Assembly: GCA_015501585.1 (NCBI GenBank)
Contig: JADNRY010000445.1
Location: 1 to 48,020, forward strand
Reading direction: 5' to 3'
DNA: 48,020 nucleotides
Source: Rhodocollybia butyracea
Lineage: Eukaryota; Basidiomycota; Agaricomycetes; Agaricales; Omphalotaceae
The position numbers were made by a program, and so were the translations under genes. This document shows, piece after piece, positions 11,222 to 22,890 of the stretch. The notes under the pieces are model-generated. The model did not search any database. It had not been told where the DNA came from and was given only the letters and a program-made list of their open reading frames with translations. How positions within the stretch are numbered: position 1 is the first letter of the stretch; every line of letters starts with the position of its first letter.

Positions 11222-11518
11222 ATAAGTAGATATCCATCGGAGCCATTGGGTTCATGCCTCCGCCAGTCATCATAGGCGAAAGACCAGTACCACCGGTCAC
11301 CGACCATCATCGGGTTCATCGGGTTCATTCTTGACAGGCCTGACACCCCATACGTCGACACCATCGTACATGGACATCATGGGATTCATCCCTTGGTGGA
11401 GAGGGAGAAGAGAGTAGCGACAGACTCGGAGGTGGGATGAACAGCAGAGGATGCAGATGAAACAGGGAGGCATGGCTACTGGGATGGGCGGTGGTATGGG
11501 TGCAATCATCATGATAAC
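11222..11518. pseudogene. Scrambled fragment of the CAF120-like gene (direct plus inverted piece)
   Basis: About 11225-11395 matches 14262-14455 in the same orientation (ATTGGGTTCATGCCTCC and the repeated GGGTTCAT.. units that encode NPMM/MSMYG in the parent gene). About 11396-11512 matches 14440-14560 in inverted orientation (GGAGAGGGAG, CAGCAGAGGATGCAGATG, GGGCGGTGGTATGGGTGCA). The fragment thus joins two neighbouring pieces of one exon head to tail, with several small deletions. It is not coding in itself. Confidence 0.8.
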
Positions 11519-11935
11519 GCGTAAATCAGAACACGTGAATCAGCCGTGATGCTAGCGCTTGCCAGTTTCTGCGCCGCGCGGTTACAAGTTTCCCGAGCTA
11601 CGTCGTTGTTGTCGATTCCATCCGACTCTTGTTAGCTGAATTACTACATGTCTGTGGCAACAGCCTTCGGTTCAACTACCTGTGATACTTGCAGAAATAT
11701 AGCCAGTTTGGATTGGCATGCCGTGCCAGGCGAACTTCAGCGGTTTTTTCCGCTAACTACATACAAGACGGCTAGCCAGGCCAGTTCGGCCTACTTGGAC
11801 TGCATCGCTTCGGGCCCCAGGGCGACCATGCGTAGAATGACTATTACTTGGTGGCCACATTGAAACCACATGTTATACGCACCTTTCCTCCGTCCCAATG
11901 AAACCACATGTTTTATGCACCTTTCCTTCGTCCCA

Positions 11936-12970
11936 ATGTCCTCCCAGTCCAATAATCAAGCAGCATCCGATTCTGCCATGGAATCGGAACCTTTTTCTTT
12001 CCTTGAAAAAGTTGACTCAAACACAATGAACCAAGTTCTCGATACGCCAAAGGCAGCAGAGCCAATTCCACGAGACGACGCTTTTTATTACCATTTCAGA
12101 GTCTTCAAGGTGAGTATGCTTACCGGGTGCTATCATCTATGCTCTGCTAACGTTTGTTTAGGTCGAGGGATATACATTTCAGATACCATTAGCGGTGTTC
12201 ACTGCAGAGTCGCCAGTTTTTCGCGATATGTTAGAACTTCCAGTGTCCTCGACGCAGGAACTGGAGGGTTTAAGCGATTCGAACCCAATCTGTCTAGATG
12301 GTATTTTGAGGGAAGACTTTCGACAGCTTCTAAGAGTCATTGGTCCCCGTGAGTGAAAATATCCTTTGGAAACCGTCCACGATACAAACGCTATTCTAGA
12401 ATGAGATTTAACTTTCAACCCCCGAAGTTGTCATTCAACGAGTGGGTATCGGTTCTGAAGCTCGCAGATCTATGGTGTATGGACGCAGTGAAGGAACATG
12501 CCATATCAATCATGTGTTGCCTGCCTGATGTCGATCCTATCGAGAAAATCGTCGTCGCGCGGAGATACGGAATCCGGTCATGGCTCACACCCGCTTTCAA
12601 TGCAATTCTACGGTGCAGCGACTCGCTTTCAGAACGTCACTTACAGCGTTTGGGTGCACCGACTTTTTTCTGTCTAATCCGACTCCGGGATCGTCTTCAG
12701 CCAAGTGGGATTGATGCTGGCCTTCAACCCAGCAATGGTATTTATAGTTGTTCATTATACACTACTAACTTGGAACCTTGCTATGGCTTTGCCAAGGCTG
12801 TTGATCGGAGCCCATGGAAACTCGGTACATCCAGAGAGGCAGTTTCCGTTGATTTCACCCAAGCGATCGAGGAAGAGCTTCCTGACTTTCAAGGTATGTC
12901 TTTCAATTGCGGTCCTTTCTTTCAGAGCAGCGTTGCTAATGAGTCTACTGTTCAATCAGAAAGGTCATGA
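11936..12970 (+). pseudogene. BTB/POZ domain protein C, one base short at the second splice site
   Basis: Same plan as BTB B: exons 11936-12109, 12162-12348, 12400-12892 and a short last exon from about 12959 to the stop at 12968-12970. The BTB core (FYYHFRVFK, VEGYTFQIPLAVFTAE, SDSNPICLDGILREDFRQLL) and C-terminal helices (LKLADLWCMDAVKEHA, ARRYGIRSWLTPAFN) are all present. Exon 2 is 187 bases against 188 in B because a C run before the donor has four instead of five C (12345-12348), so exon 3 is read out of frame. It also carries an inserted stretch before KLGTSREAV (GLQPSNGIYSCS) that could be an extra intron. If the missing C is a sequencing error this would be a normal gene. Confidence 0.6.
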
Positions 12971-13692
12971 ATCATGATACTGATATTTCAAGCACTAGAA
13001 GGCAGAGTTTTGGAGAAACTTGCCAAACATTCTTTGCCACGTTAGACGAAACTGGGGATCCAGTGTGTGGTTAAATTAATTGCTAATAACGTTGAGCCCA
13101 AGAAGTACGAAGTAACTTATGTATTTCATAGAATATAGACCATGCACCATGGCTAGAGATTCACTGATGTTTAGACCAACGTTGAAGGTCTTACGCCGAC
13201 GTTTCGTTTGTATGACCAATATATCCACATTGAATTGACAGAGAGATGAGAGCTGAATGAATGGAGGGGGTAAATGATAAAAGTAAAGTGAGTAAAGATT
13301 CGTGTAAAGAGCCATACTTGAGTAAAGACTAGAAACCGGGATATTAATGAATGAACTCGATAAACCAGCATATGGAAATAAGTAGATATCAGGTATAGTA
13401 TGAAGATACTTTTATAACGAGGGGGAGTAAATAAAGAAGAAACCTTGAGAAAAAGACACCACTGTCCGATTGTGAAATGGAAGTAGCAACCATGTACAAA
13501 GCAGGAGTAATCGTTATAAGTCCATGAGATCAGATGCGAGTGAGGGAATGTGATATGACAGAGTCGAGCCGAGAGTAACATCGAGGAACCGAGCTTGCGG
13601 ATAAGAAAGGTCAGGATCAGAGCATACTTAGGAAACCGAGCAAATTTCACGTACCCGGTACCAAACAAAAAAAAGGTCAGGACAAAACATCC

Positions 13693-16600
13693 TTATGAAC
13701 CAGCTTTTGGTGTAGGAGGCCTCGATCCAGACTTAGCACCGGCAGCGAGAGGCGATCCCCTCCTTGCACCAACAGGCGAGTCTCTCCCTCCGAAATTTCC
13801 AGGCGGCAACAGGTTCGTGTCGTTGGAAGGCGAGTAGCGAGCGTCGAATTGAGACTGAGGTGTTGCGGGGCCGCCCATGCCCATGCCCATGCCCATACTG
13901 CTACCCATTGGCATCGAATTGGGCATGTTTGACATCATCGACATCCTCGGGTCGAAATTGCCCATACCCATAGGATTAACATTGGCCGGGTTTGTCGAGG
14001 GAGAACCAGAAAGTTTGTTATTACCAATAGGTGATCCACCTACCCCAGCGTTAGGCGCAGGCGTATTACCGGAAGGCGAGTCATCTCCACCCGCCTGAGA
14101 CCCAGCAACCGAAAAACGCCATCATTGCCTGCTGGTACGCCTGAGCGGCTTGTTGAGCAGCGAACATGTGTTGGGGATTCTGCATGCCCATTCCAGACAT
14201 GCCTGTCATCATTGGAGCCATGGGGTTCATCATGGGGTTCATCCCATTACCACTCATCATCGGAGCCATTGGGTTCATGCCTCCTCCGCCAGTCATCATA
14301 GGAGAAAGACCAGCACCACCGGTCATCATCGGGTTCATTCCTTGCATCCCGTACATGGACATCATTGGGTTCATCGGATTCATCCCGTTCATCCCGTACA
14401 TGGACATCATCGGGTTGAACTGACCACCATACATCGACATCATGGGATTCATCCCCATTGCACCCATACCACCGCCCATCCCACCCTGTTCCATCTGCAT
14501 CCTCTGCTGCTCATCCCACCTCCTCTGTCTCTCCTCCGCCACTCTCTTCTCCCGCTCCCTCTCCGTCAACGCAGCGCCGACACCTCCCTCCCTCTTGCGC
14601 TCTCGCTCATACCCGGTAATCGCACCCAACAATCCCGTCTGAGGTGGCGGCGGTTTGTTCGGTACGTTGATGAGACTCGCTCCGCTTTCACGTGCCATTT
14701 CCTCTTGACGCTTGGCGCTGCGGTCTTGGCGGTCAGCCATGCCAGCAGAGAGAAGGCCGTGCGGGGTGAAGACAGTAGTGAGGTGACCGGCGGGTGGGTC
14801 GAGTTGGACGAAGAGGTCGTTGCCGCCACGGCCTTGTTGAGAAGGCGGTGCTGGGGGCGGGACAGGGAGGAGAGGATTGTGGGTTTCGGGGTGAGCGCCG
14901 CCGGAAGCGTGTGAGGGGTCCAGAACTTGAGACCACATCGTCTGTCGCGGGGCGGGATTGGAAGTAGGACCAACAGGTGGCGTGAGACCGTATTGGGATT
15001 GAGCATATTGGGTACTACGCATCTGGTCATCGAAATAGGTGTTTCGCGGCGGGCGAGACCCAGATGTAGGGTCCTCAGCTTCACCTGAAAATGTAGCAGA
15101 TAAGTAACTCACCCGATGAAACTAGGAAAAAAATCTCACCAAGTCCACCCATTCTCCCTGGAGGCTGTGGTAACGTCCTCGATGGTCTCATATGCCCTTG
15201 CGCACCATCTCCACCTCCAAGAGATGGGTCGATCGAGTTATTTCCACTCCCGCCGGCACCACCGACTGCATTCCTCGTCTTCGAGGGGCGTTCGCCGTCC
15301 TCATCATCTTTTTCATCCTCCTCTTCGTCATCATCTTCCTCTTCATCGTCTTCCTCCTCCTCATCATCAGAACTCTCATTCCACGCCCCAGCATTCGTTT
15401 GAGGCACCGCACGCATACGGCGTTTATTCCCTCCGCCAAACACTGTAGAAGCAGAGCTGGAGGGATTTGGAGTGCCTGTGGGTACAAAGCAAATGCACGG
15501 TAGGGAAGGGAAAGAGGTAGCGAGAATATTCAGCACTGTGTCGCATCATCCAAAAGAAGAAAAAACCACATACCAGCATTACCCACACTTGTGCTCCTTG
15601 CACCAGGCCTGTGAGCCGCAGCGGCTTGAGCAGCCAATGTCGCCTGTGCTTTCGCTTTTCGTTCCGCAGCCTGTTTCGACGGAGCAAAGGAAGATTTATA
15701 CTGCGGTGCCGTTCCAGGATTCGACGGGGTGAAAACTGCAGCATAAGGAGAATCGGGGTCGGAAGAATCATCTGCTCCATCTTTTCCACTTCCGCTTCCA
15801 CTTTCTGCGCCTGTGCCTGTCCCCGATTCATCTTTCCGGCCATGCACCGTTTCTCGGGTGATATTCGAATGAGGTTTCGCTTGCCCAGCTTCTTCAGACT
15901 CGTTTACATCCAAATAGGACAATACAGCGAAAACGTCGTCGTCGTCTGACATTGTTGGAATTGTGGTAGTTGCGGCTGTGTTCGTAGATACAATATTGGC
16001 GTTAGGAGCTGAGATATGTGGGGAATTTTTGGTATTGGTTTTCGTGTTCGTATTCAGGGGATTTGTACCCGAAGAAATAGCCGAAGGCGAGGTATTTAAG
16101 GTGTTAAGCGAGGGCTGAGAGTACGAATTCGAATTGTTTGACGATTGTGAATAATCCGACTGCTGTGAATGCTGCCGGTGATTTTGCAGTTGGTACCTGG
16201 AAGCTGAAGGTCCCGAAGCAACTCCGTGTGGTATTAATACCGGCTGTTGAATTGATGTTACTGGCGATATTGGTTGACCAGATTGTATTTGTTGTCCAGC
16301 AGCAGTGAAACCACCCTCGAAATCGTCTTCAATTTCTGTGTGTTCGTTCTTGTTTTCCCCTATACTTCCTTCGTCTGCTTCTGCCTCTTCGACGTCGTTT
16401 TCCTCGTTTTCTTCGTCTGCTTCTGGTACGTTGACGACGTGGTACTGGTACGAAAGAGAAGGAGAAGGTAGCGAAGGAGACGCGTTGACGGGCCCAGACC
16501 CTGCGATGCCGTGAGCTTCACCCTGTGAAAAGCCTGTTCGCGTGGAATATCGGGCCGGAGCACGTGCGCCGGAGGGTTTACGGCCTAAGCCTCCAGTCAA

Positions 16601-19600
16601 TCGGGATGAGTTTGCGTTGACGAACGTGGCTGGCGGTGAAGAGGGAGCATGACTGGAGAAAGTCGTGGCTGGCGAGGAGGTGGGTGATATAGATGATATA
16701 GATGCGGGGCCTGTAAGGTAATAAGGTTAGCGTAGGTTTGAAGGATGGAGTGGAGAAGAGAAACAAAGTACAATGGAGATAAGGAGTACCAAAAGAAGAA
16801 ACACAAATAGGGAAGTTACAAATCGAAGAGATGGAGAATAACACTTACCACCTGGTCCAGTCGTCCCACCCATAAATGCCATCGGCGTACCTTTCCTCGC
16901 CACAGGCGAACCAGGACCATAATCAGGCAAACTGGGACTTGAAGGTGCACTCCCAGCAACAACACTCTCATACCTCTTCCTCAGATCTTCACCCGAATCC
17001 TGCGAATCCAACGTCTTCTGCGTCTGTTGCATCCGAGAACGTTGCACATCTGCATCTCGAGCATCCTGAGCATCTCGCGCATTCTGGGCATCCAGGGCAT
17101 TCTGCATCCCAGCACTCGCAACACTCGCTTGCTGATTACTATACTGATACTGCGCATATTGTGAGCTCTGGTTCTGATTTTGGTTTTGATTTGGACTCTG
17201 GTCCTGATTCGGGCTCCCTTGCCCAACAAACGTGTTCAACGTCTGTATAGACATCGTCGGGGAAGACATTATTGAGTACGGCGACGTCAATACTGATGCT
17301 CTGTCCGCATGGTCCCCAAGTCGGTCCCTGTTTCCACTTCCATTACCGTACCCATATCCTTGAGTAGGCGTAGTAGGTGAACTCCCCGTATCAGTATCCA
17401 TTGTAGGAGCTGTCGGAGTACGTCCAGTACCAGAAGAATGGTTCAAATCAACCGAATGCGGAGATGTTAAAAGGGAAGTACTCTTGAAACTCTGGGGACT
17501 CCCTTCTGGAGCTCTTTGTGTCATCTGCGTCGGTGGAAGCTCCATCCTCCGTATACGCATACTCTGGGGCGCGGCGTCTTCATCAACTTCCTCGATAGGC
17601 TGACTTCGAGGGGACTGCGACCTCGTCGTTGAGGCCGACGTCATCTGGGAATGCGCAAGCGATTGGGAAGGAAGAGGAGGAGACGATTGTAAACTCGCAA
17701 CAGAAGATTCCGGTAACGCAGTGTTGACTGCATTGGAAAACGAGTCAAACGAACGTCTTCCTCCAGCTGGGGCTGCTGTATTCCCAAGACTTCCGTTCCT
17801 ACCGACACTCCCAGAACTCTTCCCACCAAGACTTCCAATACTCCCTCCCCTGCCAAACCTATCCTTCTCTGGCACTTTCGGCAAAGCCGAAACCGAGCTC
17901 GATACTTCTTCTCTTGTTGGCTCGTTCACCTTCCCTTCTTCTCCCTCTCCATTCTCATCCCGTGGTTCCTCCGGGACCGGCGAAGGTCCCGAAATCCCAT
18001 ACACCGATCTAGTCCCCATACTCCCCAGTGTCCCGCTTCTCTCCAACCCTAACGCACTATCCCTCACACCATCCCTCGTATAACTCGTATAAACCGACGA
18101 CCGCTCAGTTATGGGCGTAAGCAACGCTCTGTCATCGTCAAACGATGGACGGGTATCAGAGTCGAATGATAACGGTGGGAGTTGGAAGCCACTTCCGCTA
18201 CCGGGTTTACTACCGGGTCCTCCACGGGTTGCATTTGAGTTAGTCGGGTTGAAATTGGAATTGGAGTTGATAGGCGGTAGTGTCGGCGGTCTATCACCTC
18301 CCCTTCCTACCCCACCTTGTCCCCCAACACTCGATTGACCCATTGGTCCACCCCGCGTCGGAGCCTGTGCAACCAACGGCCTAGGTCCCACGCCCTTCCC
18401 ACTGGTACCAGGAATACCAGCCTCCTTCATCCGCGCCTCCAGTATCTTAATCAAGTTTCCTCGGATCGAAGACGTACGATCGTCGCGGGGATCGAGGTTT
18501 TCGGCGTGTTTCACGGTCGAGGAAGAGGAGCTGTGATAGAAGAAAGGAAAGGAAAGGAAGAGCACAGTCAGCGTTTCGCTCGACAAACTGAGACTGAAAC
18601 TACTCACATCCTTCGCCGGCCCCACGGGATACGCAAACATCAAACTCATGGAATCGCGTGGGTCCCAGGTCCATGCTTGGGGGCGGCCGTAAAGCACAAA
18701 TGCGTCGTGAACGGCTATTGTGATGGACATGATGAGTATTCGAAAGCGGAGTGATGGGTAGGAAGGGATAGTGAGAAAGGAAGGAGGGAGAAAGGAAGTC
18801 AGTATAAGCTTATGTCAAAGAAACCAGAGAATGAAAAAAGCAAGAGTAAAGCGAATATGAACGTATGCCCGAACACGAGCGACTAATGAACGTAAACACG
18901 AATCTAACGAACACATCCAAACGAAGAAGTTCAAGCTCAACAAACGACAACCCAAATGGAATCGAAACTCCAGCTCATCCAACCAAGGACCTCCACGCTG
19001 CGAGAAAAACACGAAAAGAACGCCAAAGCTACTCACCAATAACCCATCTCAACATCTCCGCCGCCGGACTCAGCCCTCCCACCCCTCCGCCTCCTACGCT
19101 ACTACCCCCGCCTCCTCCTGCTGCAGGCGGGCCCAACCCACCATCGTTAGCCAACTGCGGCATAACAAGAATCCAGCCTTCACGGCCACGCATAGGGCCT
19201 GCCATGTCGTTTGGGTCTGTGGAGATAAGAGCGTTAGAGGTTTTTAGAACGGACGAGATTACGATGACATACCATTCGTATTCCCCATACTTACAAACGT
19301 GCCTCGACTTTGAAGAGGGTCGAGCGTTGGATGAGCTCTGGGCGTTCGGGGTATACTGCGAATGCCTGTGTTGGAAGTATGATGGGTAGAGGGTTGAGAA
19401 CGAGATTAAGCAGTCAGAAAAGGACCAAATACAAATGAACGAAAAACACCCACCTGCGAGACACTCCCCATAACCATCAGCGGTTTTTTCTTATCCTTTG
19501 GTTTCGGTGACGCGTACATCATTATCAACGCTCTCCATTCCCAATCCCGATATCTGCAGGTCCTTTCCCTGCGCCACCAGCACCTGCGTCACTGGTACTC

Positions 19601-21226
19601 GCATTCCTGCCATGGCCTCGTCCAGCAACACCACCAAACAGCGCAGAAACGCGCTTTTTTGCCTTTTGCCAGTGTACCTGCGTTGACAGCGGGAGGCGAC
19701 GTCGCAGAAACGTTGGATTGAGTTCGTCCGAGTTCGTCCGTCGGCGTTGCTGGTTGTTGTTGTTGCGACGACCCAGCAACCACAACCATCCAAACCAACC
19801 TCCAATCGGTCTTCCCTGCCACCCTTACCCTTACCCATCCCTCCAATTTCCCCCCTTTCGCACCTTGACCACTCCCCGGCGAAGGACCAAAGTGCTTGGT
19901 ACGTCCCTTCCCCCCAGCATGATCCTGCACAAATGCGCGGTATAAACCTCTTCCAGCCTGCTCTTCTCCCACTGCGCGAGCCTCAGCGCCGCAGCCCACG
20001 ATATCAGCGACGTAGTATCGGGGCACGAGAACAAAATCAGATTCGCGCCAGCTGTGTTTCAGCGTCAAGACATTCATATGCTTCCGCTGAGGAACCCCAT
20101 TTTCGTCAGGAACAGCGACGCTTCCCAAGACTTGCACGAATGCGTCTGTGGTGTTGATATAACTAGGTGGTACTTCTCTTCCCTGTTTCGAGGCTTCTTG
20201 GATTTCTTTCATACTCCAGATACTGAGAGTTGTGCCACCGAGCTGCGCCCAGATTTGGTCCCAGCCGTCGTCGGTTTCTGTATCTCCTGCTGCTGCGTCC
20301 GGCCTTTTATCATTCGCGTGCTTCGTCCTCGTCCATTGGCTTCTCTCTCCACTCTCCGCGTGAGAGGCCCGCTGAAATAAATCTTGTGTGCATGCGCGAC
20401 AGTCAACGAAACGACAGATCGGATTTCAGGATGAAGCGGAGGAGGAGCGTCGGGTTGAGATGAAACTGGGGAAGTCGGTGCGGCCGTAGATGGAGGAACA
20501 CTCGGGGCTGGGCGTTAGACGCCTCCTGTGTATGCGCATGAACATCCCGTCCTTTGTCCTGTTTATCCTTTCGAAACGAGAAGAACGAAGAGGTTCGCGT
20601 GCTCGAATTCGAATTGTTGGTTTGGTTTGGGGCCTGGGATGAGCCTGGTCTGAATTTGGCGCAAAATATGACGGTCCTTTTTCTGGTGCAGCTGGCGCTG
20701 GCACTCCGTTGCTCGTGTTCTTGTTGATCATCATAGTTCCGTTTCCGTTCCCAATACTATCCTTCTTCGTGTTATCCTCCCCAATTCCGTTCAAACTACC
20801 ACTAGTAAAGTGATGCGTCGGTGTAGTGGCTTTGATCTCCTGTAGCTTTTGCGGAGATATGAAGCTCTGGTTTCGGATAGACCACTTTAGTGGCGGAGAT
20901 GGTGTGGAAGATGGCTGAGATTGGGGATTGTGCCCCAAAGTACCGCTAGGGTGATTCTGGTCCGTGTCCGTGGTCGTGGTATAAGACGGAGTAGCAGTTG
21001 TAGTAGTAGCAGCAAGCGTGGTCGAGTTTGATGTTGATGTTGATGCCGATGCCGATGTAGGCTGTGCACCAACAGGGTTAGCAGCTGTTAGCGCTGTTAT
21101 CAGTGTCGTGCTAGTGCTGGCCCAAACACCAGAACTCGTACTGGTACTGGTGATATCGGAATCGATGTTGGTGTTGGTCGAGGAATGAGAATGGTATGAC
21201 AAATTATTATTCAGATTCCCGTTCAT
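13693..21226 (-). CDS. CAF120/SKG3-like PH-domain protein, with multiple frame breaks
   Basis: From the ATG near 21226 the gene encodes a Ser/Thr/Asn-rich N-terminus; a split PH domain (20360-19900: KIYFSGPL, WDQIWAQLGGTTLSIW, LISWAAALRLAQWEKSRLEE); a second conserved block (19480-18600: KKKPLMVMGSVSQ, AFAVYPERPELIQRSTLF, GREGWILVMPQL, HDAFVLYGRPQAWTWDPRD); a long disordered region (18500-15200) with an acidic run; and a conserved C-terminal stretch (DRSAKRQEEMARESGASLIN, LTEREREKRVAEERQRR) followed by Met/Gly-rich NPMM and MSMYG repeats (14160-14480). This is the arrangement of fungal homologues of yeast Caf120/Skg3, PH proteins linked to CCR4-NOT and cell polarity. One-base frame changes occur near 20650, 20507, 20330, 20056, 19912, 19657, 19295, 18510 and 14114, mostly in homopolymers: either a pseudogene or sequence error. 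Clear introns include 16711-16851, 15489-15570 and 15087-15137. Confidence 0.7.
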
Positions 21227-21615
21227 CCAGCTGAGAAAACTGGAAAAAGCAGATGATATCTATCAAAAAGTTTTGTTTGCGTCAAACGACTTGACAGTGA
21301 CAGAAGCGTGGCGTTTTTGGTTCAGGTTGCCGCACCAAGCCGCGACTCTGCCGTGCTTGTTGAGCGCTCCGCATTTTGACTCTCTCCATTCATATTCAGG
21401 TTCAACGTTCAAAAAGAAAGCCAGTAGATTCGACTCCTACGAGCGCGAGTATCATACCGACGTGCCAAAAAAAACTCATCTCATACCAACGATTATTTTT
21501 GTCGTCAAAGTATATATCTAGTTCGACTCCCAGCCAGGGAGTATTTTTTGCGAACTTCTGTGCTTTATCTTCACTCTTCACTCTTTATCTTCGCTCTATA
21601 CAAAGGTACAACGAC

Positions 21616-21692
21616 TCCCAGGTAGTATATCTGTCAAGTCATCATCACCATTGCGATCGTGAAAAAAACTGGGTTCAACTCCCAGCCAGGGA
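21616..21692 (+). repeat. tRNA-like head, older copy
   Basis: At 77 bases it is the size of a plain tRNA. The acceptor ends TCCCAGG and CCAGGGA pair except at one position, and the T arm CTGGG/CCCAG is perfect around TTCAACT. The D and anticodon arms are poor, so a working tRNA is unlikely. Confidence 0.45.
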
Positions 21693-21798
21693 ATGCAGTA
21701 TCCTTTGATCCTTTGATTACACTGGGCCACTGCCAGTATCACATCTTTGTTTCCCAGACTTTGTTTCACTCAATATCAACCACAACAACAAAAGCATA

Positions 21799-21893
21799 TT
21801 CCTGGTAGCGTATTGACTAACGCACTCCGGTGTCCTCGTATCTCATATCCCGTTGGGACCGCGTAAAAGCTGGGTTCGACTCCCCACCAGGCA
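21799..21893 (+). repeat. tRNA-like head of unit 1
   Basis: The acceptor stem TTCCTGG pairs with CCAGGCA except for one mismatch. The D arm (GCGT ... ACGC) is perfect here. Box B reads GGTTCGACTCC. The anticodon region is about 20 bases too long and has no convincing stem, so it is not called a functional tRNA gene. Confidence 0.6.
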
Positions 21894-22151
21894 GTTGCAT
21901 AAAGCCATTGTGTCGAAGAACTCATTTTTTGAATCTCGATTTTTCGAGAGCTGTTGCTGATGGACAACGAGATCACGTAGACAAAGCGTTCCGCTCGAAC
22001 TTGCAATCGGTTAGTGCACCGAGAGGCTCCACTTGTTACCCATGCCCAAAGTCTTCCAAATCATTACTATCCACTGCCAGTATCACATCTTTTGTTTCCC
22101 AGACTTCGTTCGTTCACCCAATATCAACCCCAACGACCAAAGCATAACAAC

Positions 22152-22246
22152 TTCCTGGTAGCGTATTGGCTAACGCACTCCGGTGTCCTCGTATCTCATA
22201 TCCCGTTGGGACCGCGTAAAAGCTGGGTTCGACTCCCCACCAGGCA
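22152..22246 (+). repeat. tRNA-like head of unit 2
   Basis: Nearly identical to unit 1. It has TAGCGTATTGGCTAACGCAC as the D-arm/box A segment with a perfect four-base D stem, box B GGTTCGACTCC and an acceptor stem with one mismatch. Confidence 0.6.
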
Positions 22247-22509
22247 GTTGTACAAAGCCATGATTGTGTCGAAGAACTCATTTTTTGAATCTCGATCTTT
22301 CAAGAGCTATTGCTGGTGGACAACGAGATCACGTAGACAAAGTGTTCCACTCAAACCTGCAATCAGTTCAAAGTGCATTGAGAGACTCCACTTGTTACCC
22401 ATGTCCAAAGTCTTCCAAATCATTACTATCCACTGCCGGTATCGCATCTTTGTTTCCCAGACTTCGTTCGTTCGCCCAATATCAACCCCAACGATCAAAG
22501 CATAACACC

Positions 22510-22604
22510 TTCCTGGTAGCGTATTGGTTAACGCACTCCGGTATCATCGTATCTCATATCTCGTTGGGACCGCGTAAAAGCTGGGTTCGACTCCCCACCA
22601 GGCA
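22510..22604 (+). repeat. tRNA-like head of unit 3
   Basis: Same organisation as units 1 and 2 with a few substitutions (GTATCATCG instead of GTGTCCTCG). The D stem GCGT/ACGC and box B are kept. Confidence 0.6.
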
Positions 22605-22800
22605 GTAGTACTCAAAGAACTCATTTTTTGAATCTCAATTTTTCAAGAGCTATTGCTGATGGACAGCGAGATCATGTCAATTCGCAGGTAAAGCATTCCA
22701 CTCAAACTTGCAATCAGTTCAAAGTGAGAGATTCCACTCGTTACCATGTCTTGCCCATGTCCGAAGTCTTTATCATCCATTACACAGAGAGCATAACCAT

Positions 22801-22885
22801 TCCTTGGTGGTACATCGGTTAATAAGCACTTGCCACCATATCCATGTGTGGACTTTTAAAACTGGGTTCGATCCCCAGCGAGGGA
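22801..22885 (+). repeat. tRNA-like head of diverged unit 4
   Basis: 85 bases. Acceptor TCCTTGG against CGAGGGA (one mismatch, one wobble), D arm GTAC/GCAC region degraded, T arm CTGGG-TTCGATC-CCCAG perfect. The sequence upstream still resembles the body of the other units. Confidence 0.5.
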
Positions 22886-22890
22886 CTAAG

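Larger units (their letters stand above)
9400..13395 (+). repeat. Tandem duplication carrying BTB B and BTB C
   Basis: Two collinear units of about 1.9 kb: about 9400-11235 and about 11520-13395. Each has a shared leader (CTTGTTAGCTGA near 9548 and 11629; GCCACATTG.AACCACATG just before the gene), a BTB gene, and a shared 3' flank ending with GCATATGGAAATAAGTAGAT (near 11213 and 13370). The 11222-11518 fragment of the CAF120-like gene sits at the junction, which suggests that the duplicated block once included the tail of that gene. Confidence 0.8.
21440..22890 (+). repeat. Tandem array of tRNA-derived (SINE-like) repeats
   Basis: Three nearly identical units of about 355 bp start at about 21800, 22153 and 22511, with a diverged fourth at 22801 and older partial copies at 21523 and 21616. 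Each unit has a tRNA-like head and a body of about 260 bp (GTGTCGAAGAACTCATTTTT ... TTTGTTTCCCAGACTT). The heads contain a box A-like D arm and a box B (GGTTCGACTCC), as expected for an RNA polymerase III promoter. No protein-coding content is supported. Confidence 0.8.

Noticed and set aside
14150..14914. Long His-rich open frame on the plus strand
   Set aside because: It is the reverse shadow of the Met/Pro-rich exon of the CAF120-like gene and shows no independent codon structure or domain.
16727..16850. Hydrophobic C-terminal tail continuing the CAF120-like exon
   Set aside because: It is intron sequence: a GTAAGT donor follows GPGG and an AG acceptor restores the conserved frame.
21790..22610. 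CRISPR-like spacing of repeats
   Set aside because: The repeated part is the whole ~355 bp unit, not short repeats with unique spacers, and the genome is eukaryotic.
21799..22885. Four functional tRNA genes
   Set aside because: Acceptor, D and T arms are kept, but the anticodon arm is too long and does not fold; tRNA-derived repeats explain them better.
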